Origin: Mansonella perstans | Taxonomy: Eukaryota; Nematoda; Chromadorea; Rhabditida; Onchocercidae | DNA length: 64,000 nucleotides | Assembly: GCA_037074765.1 (NCBI GenBank) | Contig: JBAMDO010000084.1 | Span: 1 to 64,000, forward strand | Direction of reading: 5' to 3' | In this document: positions 1 to 12,256 of the stretch, piece by piece | How the letters are laid out: each line of letters begins with the position of its first letter | Position numbering within the stretch: the stretch's first letter is position 1 | The notes under the pieces: model-generated | Told to the model about the DNA's origin: nothing | The model's database searches: none | The model's input: only the letters and a program-made list of their open reading frames with translations | Program-made: the position numbers and the translations under genes

Positions 1-1159
1 TTTTTTTAAACGATGGTATCTTGTGGGGAAATAATTTGTTGCTTTACAAATTGATCATAAATATCAAAAAGTTAAAAGTAATACGAACTTATTCGTAATG
101 TCGAATGCGAAACTATTTCCTAATATATATTTTAACTATTCATAATAATTTGATTGTATTTATTGAATTGCTTAGACACTTACTGATTATATCTGTAATA
201 ATTTCGTGTATTTATGCGAAATTATTCACATGAAATTGAAAGTTAAAGACATTTTCATTGTTGACATCAATGATAGATGGTCATTATTTGTTTATTATTA
301 GTATCATTTTTTTTTTTTTTTTTTTTTTTAACCATATTACTTAGTGAGCTTACCGATTGCTACTGCGTACACTAATAAGCAGTAAATTTTGATCGTTTAT
401 GCATAACAAAAAGTTTTAGTTATATGCCGATCGTATATATTACAGTGCAAGCCTTTGGAATTATGCAGAAAGCGTAAAGGAAAGGATAGCAAAATTTGCG
501 CACAATTTGCTCAGCACTACTGAAATATAATATTTTAACACTATAAGCAAGCTGGATTCGAATTTTATGATGATATTAACAGGATTGATCCTTTTATCAT
601 CAATTATTCAGTCTCGAGACGGCATCCGCTTGCATAAAAAGAAGAAAGTAAAAGTGGTTATATTGTTGTTGCTATCTGGGAAATTATTTTTTTATAGTGT
701 ACAAAAATATGTAAAAAAAAACAGAGGAGTAGAATATGATTTGAAATTAATGATGTAATCTTGTTGAAGGGATGGATATTCGATTTGTAGGATGAGGTCA
801 TGGGATGGGTAGTAGGTCTTGAGGTTAGAAAGAGGGTTGGACAATTGAAGATATGCAAATGAATAATGAGAGGATAACCTCTGCAGCATTAAGAGGCGTG
901 TCACATCACTTGGTGACATATGTATATGATTGACCTGTACGACATATAGCGGAAAATATATTTGTGGTAGCAGGTAGTGGTGGAATTGCTGATGACAGTG
1001 AATTCAGCTAGTACCTACCTACCTAACTGAACAAATAATAATTCGTTGTGTAAACCTAGGTTAACTTTATATTCTTTGTCATTCGGTGATTAACCTAAGC
1101 GACAGCGCGTACTATCATCTCCAACTGCCTCTAACCCCCCCCCCCCCTCCCCCTCCTCA

Positions 1160-1191
<32 letters not shown>

Positions 1192-1254
1192 TTCCTCTTC
1201 CTCCTCCTTTTCCTCCTCCTCCTCCTCCTCCTCTTCCTCCTCCTCCTCTTCTCC

Positions 1255-1289
<35 letters not shown>

Positions 1290-2021
1290 CTCTTCCTCGT
1301 CCTCCTCCTCCTTCTTTCACTCCAAGTGACCGTGTTGTGAACTGGTTTTACAGGTGGTGTACTGGGTGATGTTCATTGATGTGACTCATTGAGTATTCCT
1401 CCATCTTCCCGTTCCCTCTCTATTCAACACTCATCACGTTGTTCGCCTTCGACTTTTAAAAACTTTACATTTTTCAATGGATTTTTATTCCTGCTTTTTT
1501 TTTATCATCATTACTTCAGAATTTACAAAATAATTTTGTAAATTTTCGATTTTTTCCATATAATTTAAGCATGTAACCATTATTCATTTATCAGATCAAC
1601 GAATTATTTTTTACTTTTTCAGCAGTCTACAAGCTCACTTGCCTGGAATTGTTAGAACAGTGCTGTTGTTTGTTAACAAACTGCTTATCCGCATGAAATT
1701 GATTTTTTACGGTAGCAAAATAGTACGTATATCGTTTATCATACCATATTTGTGCTAAGCTATAAGTTTATCATTATGTCTGTGTTAAAATATAAATTGT
1801 TGTTCTATTGGCCGCCACTAATCGTCTCGTTCCCTTTACTCCTCGTTGTCACTGTTATCGTTTATTGCTCGTTTTCGGCTTTCTAAATTTTAATTATCTG
1901 TGCATTTTGTTTTGAAGATAACAAAAATGACGTCACTCTTTTTTTATTGAAGGCACCATCATCGATCTCAGCTGAAGAAACGTTCGAGATAGAACTCTGT
2001 GTGCATGTGTGTGCAGCAAGG
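1..2021. other. Non-coding region upstream of the GATA factor gene
   Basis: I see no supportable gene here. The stretch is AT-rich, with a run of about 23 T at 307-329 and a strongly strand-biased pyrimidine tract at 1135-1318 (listed separately). Short open frames inside it come from T-rich or CCT-rich composition. The last few hundred bases presumably hold the promoter and 5' leader of the gene starting at 2022. Confidence 0.6.
1135..1318 (+). repeat. Polypyrimidine (CCT/CTT)n tract
   Basis: About 184 bases are almost purely C and T on the + strand. The tract opens with 13 C in a row and continues as irregular CCT, CTT and CCTCTT units with only two or so interruptions (an A near 1158 and a G near 1299). 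It is a composite microsatellite. The mirror-like purine-pyrimidine composition could in principle form triplex (H-) DNA, which is inference. It lies about 0.7 kb upstream of the GATA gene start. The Pro/Leu and Glu/Gly open frames through it are composition artefacts. Confidence 0.9.
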
Positions 2022-4929
2022 ATGACAATGGTTGCTTCTTCGCCTCTCCCATTAACTGCAAATATGGGTTGTGCATCGTGTCGGCAACTTCATGCTGATA
2101 TAAAGGTTTGATTTTATAGAACTAAATTTAGTTTAAAGTTTCGGTACGTAAAAAGTCGAAATGTTTGCAGATAATCGTTTACGGCTAATGCGTCTTACTT
2201 CAAACAAACTCTATTTTAATCTTTTGGCTAATTAATTGCTTTATTGCCTAATATGGCTAGTGAGTTTATTGCTCTTAGGAAAATTAAGAATTAATATTAA
2301 TTGATGGTACAAATACTATTTACATATTTTGGAGTATAGGACTGCGTTGCACAGCTATCCGATAAATTGGATCAATTACGTGTGCGGGTTGAAACATTAT
2401 TTGCGCTAAGGCAACCGGGATATGGAGTTGACGTAGCGGTGAGTGCCGAAGATGATAAAAGTACAGCCGAGAGATCAATAACATTGAAAGATGAAGTGGT
2501 AGGTATGACCAGCTTTATTAAAGTGGAATGTGTTCTAACTGAATTGCAGTATACCTACTTATCGTTCATCACGGACTGATTTTATTACTGAAATTTGGTG
2601 CTGTCGCAGCAAAATTTATTGGTATTGGTAGTGGGTTTTTTTTTTTGCACTTTTCGTTATCTTAATAATTTTGTAGTTGAATATGTTCTTCTGATTGAAT
2701 TGCTGTACCCTATCGATCATCATTGACACACAAGGTAGACCTGGTCACACTTTTAAGTCATTTTTACAGTTAGTTTGTAGTCTCACTCTGAATTTTTAAT
2801 ATTGTAACGCGCTTCACTTATTTGCACAAGTGAAACAGATGAGCTAATGTAGCAGTTAAGAGATATTTTTTCATTCATTCATTCAGATTACAAATTAGAT
2901 TTGATTGCAAAATCGAGAACTGTTATCCACGTTTTCATTTGGATTCTTTCTAGGTCTCGGAATGTGGAACAGAGGAAAAAGAGACACCATCGCCTTCGTT
3001 GCTTGAGAATAGCGATATAACATTAGGGAACGCTGAAGGGTAAATTTTTTTTTGCTTCTTATCGATACATTTTGTCATAGCCGTTGTCCTTGTTGCTCTT
3101 GGATGTTTGATTCAGAGCAACACTCATAAAAATCAGCTTAGTCGTTGAATTTTTAGTGAAGTGACGCCAACAGATAATCACAATCATGCACTGAGCGGTA
3201 GCAGGAAACGGAAACCAAACAGGGAAGCAGTACATAGAGTAGAAAAAATTAACAGCACTAACAATTTGCTTGCTCAGAATCTGGTAAGTGTGCAACTCTG
3301 CTTCAAAAAGTGTTTTTTTACAGCATTCAAAGCTTTTACGTTCAATTTTCTTTAGTAGTTCGGAATACATATACATTTTGATTTATTAAAAAATGTGAAA
3401 AATTTTTGGTGCCCCTGTATCTCAACAAAGCTATGTTTGATGCAAACCCTCCTTCTAAGTGTCGGCATACCGACATGTTATTAGAAATCGGAAATAATGA
3501 GTGCTTGTTGTTTTTCTGAATGGACCATCTTTTCCTCGTAGAATTATCGTGATGTCACTTTTGTAGCATTAGTGTTGAATGAGACATTTTGGCTGTTTAT
3601 GTTATATATATATTCCTTGCAATTTTTTTTTTTTTTAAAGAATACGTATCTTGGATATGCCCGTATGTTCGAAACCGATTTACTGCAGGATTCAGTTCCA
3701 AACCAAAAGCCGATAGAAGCAGCCGTAAAAACGGACGGTTTCATGTATCCAGCAGCAGCAATTTTTGACTCTTTTTCATTGGCAGCAAATTTGATGGCCA
3801 CTGGCGGAGCGAATGCAGCAACGCAGCAAAATATTCTTTCGATGCTGTGCCAACAGCCAGCTACAGCCCATCCTCCTACTTCATCTACACCAAATAGCAC
3901 AGAAGACGGTGTGAATGACCTCGTCATGGAAGTAAGCTCTTCCTTGCAATTCTCTGGAATTTGTATTTGCAATATTTACAAGTTAGTGGATGATGTTTTT
4001 TTCACTGAGGAAAGTTTTTACTCAATTTTGATGGAAATGTTTTGGATAGTTTGCGGTGAAAGAAAGTTCCGTTAGTCCTTTATGGTATACATCAATTTGT
4101 GATGTACTAAGATATCTGTTAGTATCATTTTGGAAGCGTTAGTTTAGAGAAGAACAGTGCATCATTTTGACTAGTATGTTCATGCAAATTCGAGGTTTTT
4201 TCTCAGGAGGAAGAAGATACAAGTAACAGCAACAACAATTCTCCATCGATATCGCGATGCAGCAATTGTTTGACAACAAAAACAACAGCTTGGAGGAGAG
4301 ATCAGACTGGTAAATTAGTATGCAATGCGTGCGGCCTTTATTATCGTTTACATAGGGTAAGTTCTCATTCATTATTGGCAACTGTTAAATATTTCTATCT
4401 TCTGCAGATCACCTTATCACCAACTTTGTTTTTTCTCCTTTTTTCATGTTTTGTTGATTTTCTATTTCCGTATTACGAAATAATGCATCTCGTTTGGATG
4501 TTTGATATTAAACATGGTGGCAGTGAAAGCTTTTTCTCCTTTTTTAGGATGTTGCACATTTTTCCAGATAATGCTTCATCGAACTTTATTCATTACCGTA
4601 CAGAATTTCATTTGCTGGAATACTATCTAACTCATACCTTATGTTTCTTATGAAATAAGCAGAGAATGGTTTTGCAGACAAATCGACCGGTACATATGCG
4701 GAAAGATATCATCCAGCAGCGTTTCAGACGCCGTGTTAAAGAAGAGGATGCTGCATCTGCCAATTCGCAATCGGTTCTTTCGTCACTAATTTCCATTTCA
4801 CCTTCAGCTGCGGCCACATTTGCACTTCTAGAACAACAGCATAATACATTGCAAGGGAATCTCAGTGGACAACCGTTATTTGAACAGCAGAATGCATTAC
4901 AGACCCAGAATCAAACGGCACCCACTTGA
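2022..4929 (+). CDS. GATA-type zinc-finger transcription factor (EGL-18/ELT-6-like)
   Basis: Predicted nuclear sequence-specific transcription factor that binds GATA sites. Seven exons join in frame: 2022-2105, 2340-2498, 2954-3039, 3157-3283, 3641-3931, 4207-4356 and 4678-4929, giving 382 residues. The single finger is C-x2-C-x17-C-x2-C at about residues 267-291 (CSNC ... CNACG), followed by the basic tail with [13 protein letters not shown]. The WRR and [12 protein letters not shown] segments are typical of the DNA-contacting part of the domain. An amphipathic Leu/Val segment near residues 30-50 (from exon 2) could form a short coiled coil; the region before the finger is acidic and Asn/Ser-rich, and the C-terminus is Gln-rich. 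The tail after the finger most resembles nematode EGL-18/ELT-6 (seam-cell/epidermal GATA factors) from memory, but ELT-3 or another paralogue cannot be excluded. The ATG at 2022 is the first in-frame start in exon 1; a further in-frame ATG follows two codons later. Confidence 0.9.
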
Positions 4930-5166
4930 TTGTGGTATATCTAAATTCGTAGGTGAAAGTGGTTCTTTTTTATCAACACAGTTGCTGAGAAACAGCCGGA
5001 GTTACTTTTTTTTTGCAAATCCTTGATAAGTACGTAGATTAATATTTTAATATGATTTATTGTTCATTTTCCTCTTTTTCTGGTTTAGTAAGTGTGATTT
5101 AATTGGCATAATACTTCATCATTTGGATCATTTGTAACAGTTTTGTATGCTTATGCGAATGGGCAC

Positions 5167-5199
<33 letters not shown>

Positions 5200-8100
5200 C
5201 CTTCAGTTCTCTTTTGCTGTATTTGATACTCACTCACTTATGTATATAATCATATGGAGTTGCCTTGGCTGCTTTTTTAAAAGAATTCTAAACTATAATT
5301 ATGATTTTTCAGTTTTTTCAGTGAGTTTGTTTCTTAAAATGAAATTGACTGCTAAGGCCAGGTGTAATTTTGCTCGGCTTTATGGAATCAAGAAATAAGT
5401 CAAATTGTGAGTCTTTATAAAGTAGTAGAGGAAGGACGAGAACAAGAAATCTTTTGATTTTGGATAAAGGTATTGGTTGGAGTCGAGCCTGTGCAGCTCC
5501 AATGCTTTGAATTTTTTTCCTTCGAAAACTTGTTTGGAGCATATTCATTGTATTGAAGATGTCTTCCAGTTTTAAACAGTCACTTTGTTATATATAGCGA
5601 TTAGCAGCCGGGTTTTTCCACTCGTTTTCATCATTTGTTTAAAATTTTCTACATTGTAAGGATTTTCAATGACACTGCTTTAATATTTTGTGCTTTTTGT
5701 TCCGTTAATTTATGTTAGCTTTCCCTATTTAGCTCTTAAGCAGCTAATTTTTTAACTCATTTTTTTCTCTTTTGAACTACCGATGCATAAGCATAATCTC
5801 TTACTTCCAAACCGTTGTGTACGCATATTTTACACTACCGAGCTTTACCTGTTTGTTTCGTTTTTTTTCCGACGTTTCATTTATTTTCCTTCTTTCTCTC
5901 TGTTACCAGTGTGTCTTATTCACTTCATCTGTATTTTCCATTCCACAATAGCATTTTTGTTTGTTTTCTTTGATTGGTGTAAACCATCTCTTATGCACAT
6001 AATTGTTCTCAAATTTATCATATGTTTTACAAGCTTGAATTTGAATTGATTTTATCAATTCACTTTAATTCTCATGCAGAAGCCTGTGTCAAAAGAAATT
6101 TGATTTTTTGCAATTTCCATTTTGCTTGTCTCTCGCATAGTCATTTCATCATTTTTTAACATAATTTGTTTGTCGAGTAATGGAAGTTCATAATATCCTT
6201 TCATGGTGCGAGCAAAGTTTTTTATAATTCTTTGAAAAATATCATTTAAATATTTTCAATGAGAGTTAGATACAGTGTACAGTGTTTTATAGAGTTTGTA
6301 CACCGTATGGTAATGCATTTGACTCAGCTATTAAGATGGTAAACCGAGGTCCTCAAAGTCTCAAGGATTTGTGAAATGAGCTAACAAAGTTTTTGTATTT
6401 TGTATCTATTGGGAGCGGTTACCCATCTTGTTCGCTAGTTTACTGAATGTCCTATACAAATGTGATTTAAAGTTCAGGTTTTTTTGATTTACTTAGAGAC
6501 AGTGGCAAAGTGGATTTAGCCAACTTGAGCAGTCTCGATTTTTTGGGTCAATGGGGCTCGTTGAAAAGAATAAGTCGTTTTCATAATGTGAAGATCAGAA
6601 CTAGGTCAGCTGATTATTACTGCATATTATTGAGCTGAGAAGGCGATAATAATGATTTGGATGATACATGGGATTTTATTCTTCATTTGCTTTTGAAAGG
6701 ACAGTGTGGACTGATTGGTCATGATTATACCCGCAATTTGCATATGAGGGAGGAAATGATGAATGGTATGATTAGTTGATTAGTTGATTTGGTTGACTGG
6801 TTGATATGCATTTAACATTTGGAAAGATTGGTGGGTGAGGGGAGGGAAAATAGTTGGGGCAGAGACCCATGTCACTCCCTGATGTTACATTGCCATCTCT
6901 TGATGATACGTCCCTTAACTAACACTAGAAAATTTCATTGTCCAATGGCCTCATCACATTCTAATCATTATTTTCGATATAGCAAGTCCCGTTAACTATT
7001 CCTTGTTAACCTGTATGGTTCCTGAAACTGTTAATTTTACTATTCCTTGTTACTTGTGTGGTTCCTGAAACTGTTAATTCTGTTTCGCTTAAACTCTTCG
7101 TGGTCACTGTTTACAATTCCTTCCCCATCCACACTGTATTGCTGCTTTTTATCAGTCAATAATTTTAGGATTGCACTTGTATTTATAATATATCTGTATG
7201 TGTGGGTATGTTTATATATATATATATATATTCGTATTTGCGTGACAGTGTTATACTTCTATGCATGTATATTTATGTACATGCATAATAGAAAAAGTGT
7301 TTTCCTGCTGCTGTTGATGTGTCGGACCACCACTTCCTATGATATGATCCTGAGGTGTGGAAAAGAGGAAGGCGCGGGAAGGAAGAGGACAGCCTATATG
7401 GAGGAGCTCACATGGTGACATTAATGGTGACATCCTATTTCCCTCATGATAATCATTCAATTGATAGACAGATGATGTGTATGAGGGTGTGTGGATGTCT
7501 GTGTACCTTCTACAACACAAATCACTATAATAATCGACGCACATTAACAGACAGGCACTACCACCACTGCAGGCGATCCATTATCCTTCCCTCTCCACCC
7601 CAATTACCCCCTAATCCCACCCCGCTTTCTCATGGATAATACCTCATCAGGGACGGGGCCGTATCACAAAATTGGTTCATATGATAAGCTACACCACTTT
7701 CACACCACTTTCTAAATCTATCTTGTTTTCCAGGATGTATAAACTGGACGATGATTATAACATAACACAGGCCCTATTCGGTAACAGTACAATTCTGGGG
7801 TAGTTACAAGTTTTATGATGTATTTCAGTTCCTCTTTTCTATTCTGATAATCTTTGGAATGAATTTGAATAGTCTTATAAGCGAGCTAAAAATACGCTAC
7901 AACAATCCCGCTCTACATAAAAATTTAAATTCTTTGCTTTTATTTTCATCTTAATAAACTGCTCTGACACTTGATCCCTTTTTTCTCCGGAGATAATCAG
8001 CGTATATTGCGGTCATCAAAACTTCTTGGATGTTTTGGAGTCGGAGAGTCACACTCACCTAGGCCAACGGCTCTCAAATGATGGTGCGCGAAAATTAAAA

Positions 8101-9031
8101 AAGGATTGCGAGTTCGACGAGCAGTAAATAGAAAATAAGTACGGCCTGTTTTCTTAACCGATGCTTCAGTTAAAGTTTATTTTTACATCAACAGAATTAA
8201 TTTTTGAATCTTATGTTTCCTGCTACAAATAACAGAACCAAAGTGGTCTCTGGTCAAAAAAGATTGGTAAACCACTGAGTTGGACGAACTTATTAGTGTT
8301 AGAGAAAAAACCGGCATTTTTTTTTTTCAAAAACAAAAACCCAAGCAAAATAACATTCATAATAACTGGACAGGAAAGAATGTCTAAGAAATTATGAAAA
8401 ATAATAAACAAAGTATAAATTAGCTGCATATCACAAAGAAAGCAAAAACCATTCCAAATATTCGAAATCCACACAAGCAACATGAGATGAAGACATAACT
8501 TGTTAGATGAAAAGATATTAGGTGAAATATTTAAGAAAAACTACAATCTTAGTATGGATAAAGAATTAGTACGACTGAAATAGAAGTTAGCCTAGAAAAA
8601 AACTGAGGTTATGCGAAGTTACAGATATACAGACCTCGGAAATCAACGTCTTCGGCAATACAAATCTGCGTAGAAACCAAATCATTCAGATTGTTTTTTG
8701 CAAATTCTTAAATTCCGCACATATTGCTGAAATTTTAAAATAAAATTGGAGAAACGACGACAGCAATTACGTTCGGTAATACTACAGCAAACACTTTTCC
8801 CAAAAAAAAACAGGCTCTACACGGCTCATAAGAATTAGAAACGACATCATATATGGAATTAAACAGTCTTTAAAGACGTGAAAAATGACACCGTTTTGTT
8901 TTCCCGGTATTATGTTCGATGAGAAAAAAACACAGTATAAGGTTTGATGGGAATGGTAAAGAATCACTGTCAATAATGAAAGAATTCGATGGGTAGTAGG
9001 GTAGATAAAAGGCTGAACATCGTTCAAAACA
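4930..9031. other. Non-coding region between convergent GATA and SPP genes
   Basis: About 4.1 kb with no convincing gene; it should contain the 3' ends of both flanking genes. It holds a 31-T run (5169-5199), an imperfect two-copy 44-bp tandem repeat (6996-7080, containing the shared word GGTTCCTGAAACTGTTAATT) and a short (TA)n run near 7213-7231. One isolated exon-like segment at 7734-7803 is discussed under findings. Scattered open frames of 60-120 codons are T-rich and lack splice or homology support. Confidence 0.55.
6996..7080. repeat. 44-bp tandem duplication, two copies
   Basis: The segment starting CTATTCCTTGTTA at 6996 recurs at 7040. Both copies end in a shared GGTTCCTGAAACTGTTAATT. 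The copies differ by a few substitutions and a 2-3 base length change. No function is evident. Confidence 0.8.
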
Positions 9032-12000
9032 TCAGTCAGTTTTCTTTTCGTTGCTCGATTTTTTCGGCTGATTTTTTTCGACCAGATGTTCTTCACAATA
9101 ACTCAGCATTTCATATGCTTCACCACGAATGCCAGCAACCGCAAGTGGGACTAATACACATGCTGGAACTAAGTAAAGCATTGCTGGCTGTGCTGCCTGA
9201 AATGCGAATGGAACTGATAAAGTCTTCAAAGTCTAATTAGCTTTCACTTTGTATGTACCCAGTTATCAGAAAAACAAATAAAGTATAAGCGCAAATTGTA
9301 AATTGTAAAGTAGTAGCAGTACAGGTTGGATTGTTACATGCCATCCAGTATATAAATAGCGATATAGATTTGAGATCAATGTAAAGCTTTTTAAATCCTG
9401 AGCAGATACTTATCGATTTATGAACTAAAAGAATAACTTGATAATCAAGTTACTTTACCTTGAAGAAATGCATAACGCCTATTGTAACCATCAAACCAAA
9501 ACAGTATGCTACTGTGGTTATGAGGAAGTAGTGACGCGGCTTCTTGTAATTACCTCCCGAACCAATGCAGTGGTCAAATCGTTTAAGTAAGGCAATGAAT
9601 ATTCCTGGTATTACAATATCACCCAAACCTATAAGCAGTGAATTACCGTTGACAGATAGAAGTCTGACCTTCAAAGTTTAAAAAAAATTACAAAAAAAGT
9701 ATTTCTTTATCGATTTTGTTTTCATATAGAAAGAATTCCAAGCAAACTGATTCACTATTTCAAGAGAATTATCACAGCGAAAGCAAATAAATAAAATAAA
9801 TACGATTAATGATAATAAATCCCAAATCGTAATCTTTAGTTTTACTAAACGCCCACCAAGCATTGCATGTTTGCCAGCAGTGTTCAATCCATGACGATAG
9901 ATATCTTGTGGAAATTGAAGCAGTAATGGAGCATCGATGACCTTAGCAACTGTGGTCATTACATCAGTAGCGAACACCCAGAAAACATCATAAATAAAAA
10001 GTCCAGCTAATAACATTGTTCCTGCCTATAATACATATGAATCGTACTTATATATATGTGAGCGAGAAAGCACAACTAAAAATTTCAAATGAACGATAAA
10101 AAGAGTCAGTGCAACAAGACCAATCATATGAAGTGTATAAGAATAACAGGAAAGTAACCTTAAAACTACATAAATGTATGCTTTCAATACCGTAAATCGA
10201 GAAAGCAACACCAAGTATGTTATTCGTTACCCAGTGCCTTTTGTAAAGATGTGATATACCCACACACAAACAGCATAGCATGGCAACAATGTCATGAGTA
10301 TCCCACTCAACTTTGAGAACATATTCCTGAAAATCAAGACGAATCAGAGACAGAAATGAAACATGATAAAACAACTGGTAAAACACCCTAATAACATGCT
10401 CTTCCCTACCTCCTGAAAGCCATAAATATTGCACTTCAATTTTCAGGGCTTTTCATTGCATGAAATTTCCCAGAACAGAAATATCTTGTTTAGAATAAAA
10501 ACATGTTACCTACAAAATTATCATCAGCTGCTCCTTCAACGTCACCTTCTTCCATCTCTATTTTGCCTCTCTTCAATGACCAAAAATATGGATAATTCAT
10601 TTTTGGCTGATGATTCCCAATAGGAAGTTTGCGAAGAACATACGAGAATGCAGGCTTCAAAATTGCAGCGAGAGCAACACATCCTGAACAACAGTAAAAT
10701 TCCAGGTTTACATATGTTAAGTCCAAAAATATTTAAGTTCAACATTTAGCACTCAACAGTCTGAAAAGCAGTCTTCCTCTACAGTTCAAGTGGCTTATTG
10801 AACTTTAAATTCAATATTACCTTCCCAACACAGCAACATCAACAACATATACATCATATTGACTTGGTTGATGAGAGGCAAGAAATCTAACGCTTTCTGC
10901 AGCAACGTCTTTGACGAGTCTCTTTCCATGAAATCCGTAGAGTTAGTCAGTACGGAAAATGTTTCAAGACGTTTTGAAAGTTTTGAAGGCATGTAATTGC
11001 TGAGTACGGAATATATTCTCAGCCGGCATTCAGAATCGCATCTTAAAAAGTTCAGTTAAATTTACGTTTAAGCAATGGTTATATAAAAGTTGAAGGTTTA
11101 GTTTCGCTACAGTTTGACTAATCTTAATTTGCGGCCTGATATTGCACTCATAAAAGATGTATCACTACTGTTACATCCATCTAATAAAAACTTTCAGCGT
11201 GAGTTACGCTATACTTGATTTCACAGCACTTGAATTCCAAACAACTTCTAGTAGGAGCCGAGTGACAATAGCATGTTTACATATATTCTTTTCAAATTGT
11301 CACAGTAGGCCTAACTACTGTTTCCTATATGTTTAATGTTTTCTACTATAAAGTAGCATACACATACCCGAAAAAGATATAAAGCCCGAAGAGAACACAG
11401 GAAGCCGTTAATGGAAACTTTTTAGCTTCATTCATTGTTATCGAAGTTTCTATGAGTCGCTTTTTACGCATGTGTTTTTGAACAAAATACAGGGAACGAA
11501 TGCTACCAATGACAATACAGAACAGTGCCATACCATATATGGAACCATAAGCTGTTATCTGGAAAATGAATTAAATACCTGAACAACATCTAATTATCTA
11601 TCAACGATACAAACTTCATCACATGAACATCAGCTTCCCTTGCGGTGTCATTATTACTTTAAATTTCTTTATACTGCCATACGGATTCAATTGTCCTGAA
11701 GGGCTTAGACAAACGAGTCATAACCAGTGTGAAAGTTGAACGTTAAGGTAGGCTAATTTGATCACATGTTCTATTTTGCTACCGTTTCTTGGAAGGATGC
11801 TTTATTTACATAGCGTGTAATCTTTTTTGAAATTGGCGCGTACATGGACACGGAAATAGCTAACAATTTTTCTGTGTATCTACCTCATCAATGACTCCAG
11901 ATAATGGTTTCTGCCAAAACAAAAATAGGCAAGTAGATTCCAATAAAACTTCCTACTTCATGGTAATTATAAGATCACATTCGAAAGCTATTCATTAATG

Positions 12001-12230
12001 AAATATAATCAGAAGGGAGTGTATTTATGAATTTTAATTAAGGGATATTCCAATTTTTTCCTTATCATGAAAAATCAGAGTAAAATTTTGTTGCTTTAGA
12101 AATGGAATAATTTCAATCAAATAATTTAACTTCTAACCTGTTCTTTTGCTGTATAAGTGATTGCAACACGTGGCTCATGGGAAACACTGGACATTAAATT
12201 GTCAGCAGATGGTAATGTCGCCTCCGTCAT
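9032..12230 (-). CDS. imp-2: Signal peptide peptidase (intramembrane aspartyl protease, IMP-2/HM13)
   Basis: Multipass ER membrane aspartyl protease that cleaves leftover signal peptides and other type II membrane segments. Nine exons, in transcription order: 12230-12138, 11910-11884 (9 codons), 11558-11368, 10999-10821, 10683-10514, 10326-10159, 10025-9857, 9628-9459, 9196-9032; 443 residues. Catalytic motifs are FIYDVFWVF (Asp ~289, TM6) and GLGD (Asp ~336, TM7), each in a hydrophobic segment. The third signature motif reads QPAMLYLVP, that is PAM instead of the usual PAL. The C-terminus ends KKTD, a dilysine (KKxx) ER-retrieval signal. The protein is longer than human SPP (377 aa), mainly from an insertion of about 40 residues in the 10999-10821 exon, which also carries an N-S-T sequon. 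Its 5' end faces the ER chaperone gene on the other strand. Confidence 0.95.
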
Positions 12231-12244
12231 CCTCTGCCTTCGGA

Positions 12245-12256
12245 ACTGAAAACTAA
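12245..12256 (-). promoter_or_regulatory. Likely 3' splice (trans-splice) acceptor before the SPP start codon
   Basis: On the minus strand a TTTTCAG acceptor ends 15 bases upstream of the ATG at 12230. An acceptor this close to the start codon, with no upstream coding exon visible, is the usual place for spliced-leader addition in nematodes. A 5' UTR cis-intron is the alternative. Confidence 0.5.

Noticed and set aside
1086..1340. Proline/leucine-rich open frame, and a Glu/Gly-rich frame on the other strand
   Set aside because: Both are translations of the CCT/CTT microsatellite and have no other coding evidence.
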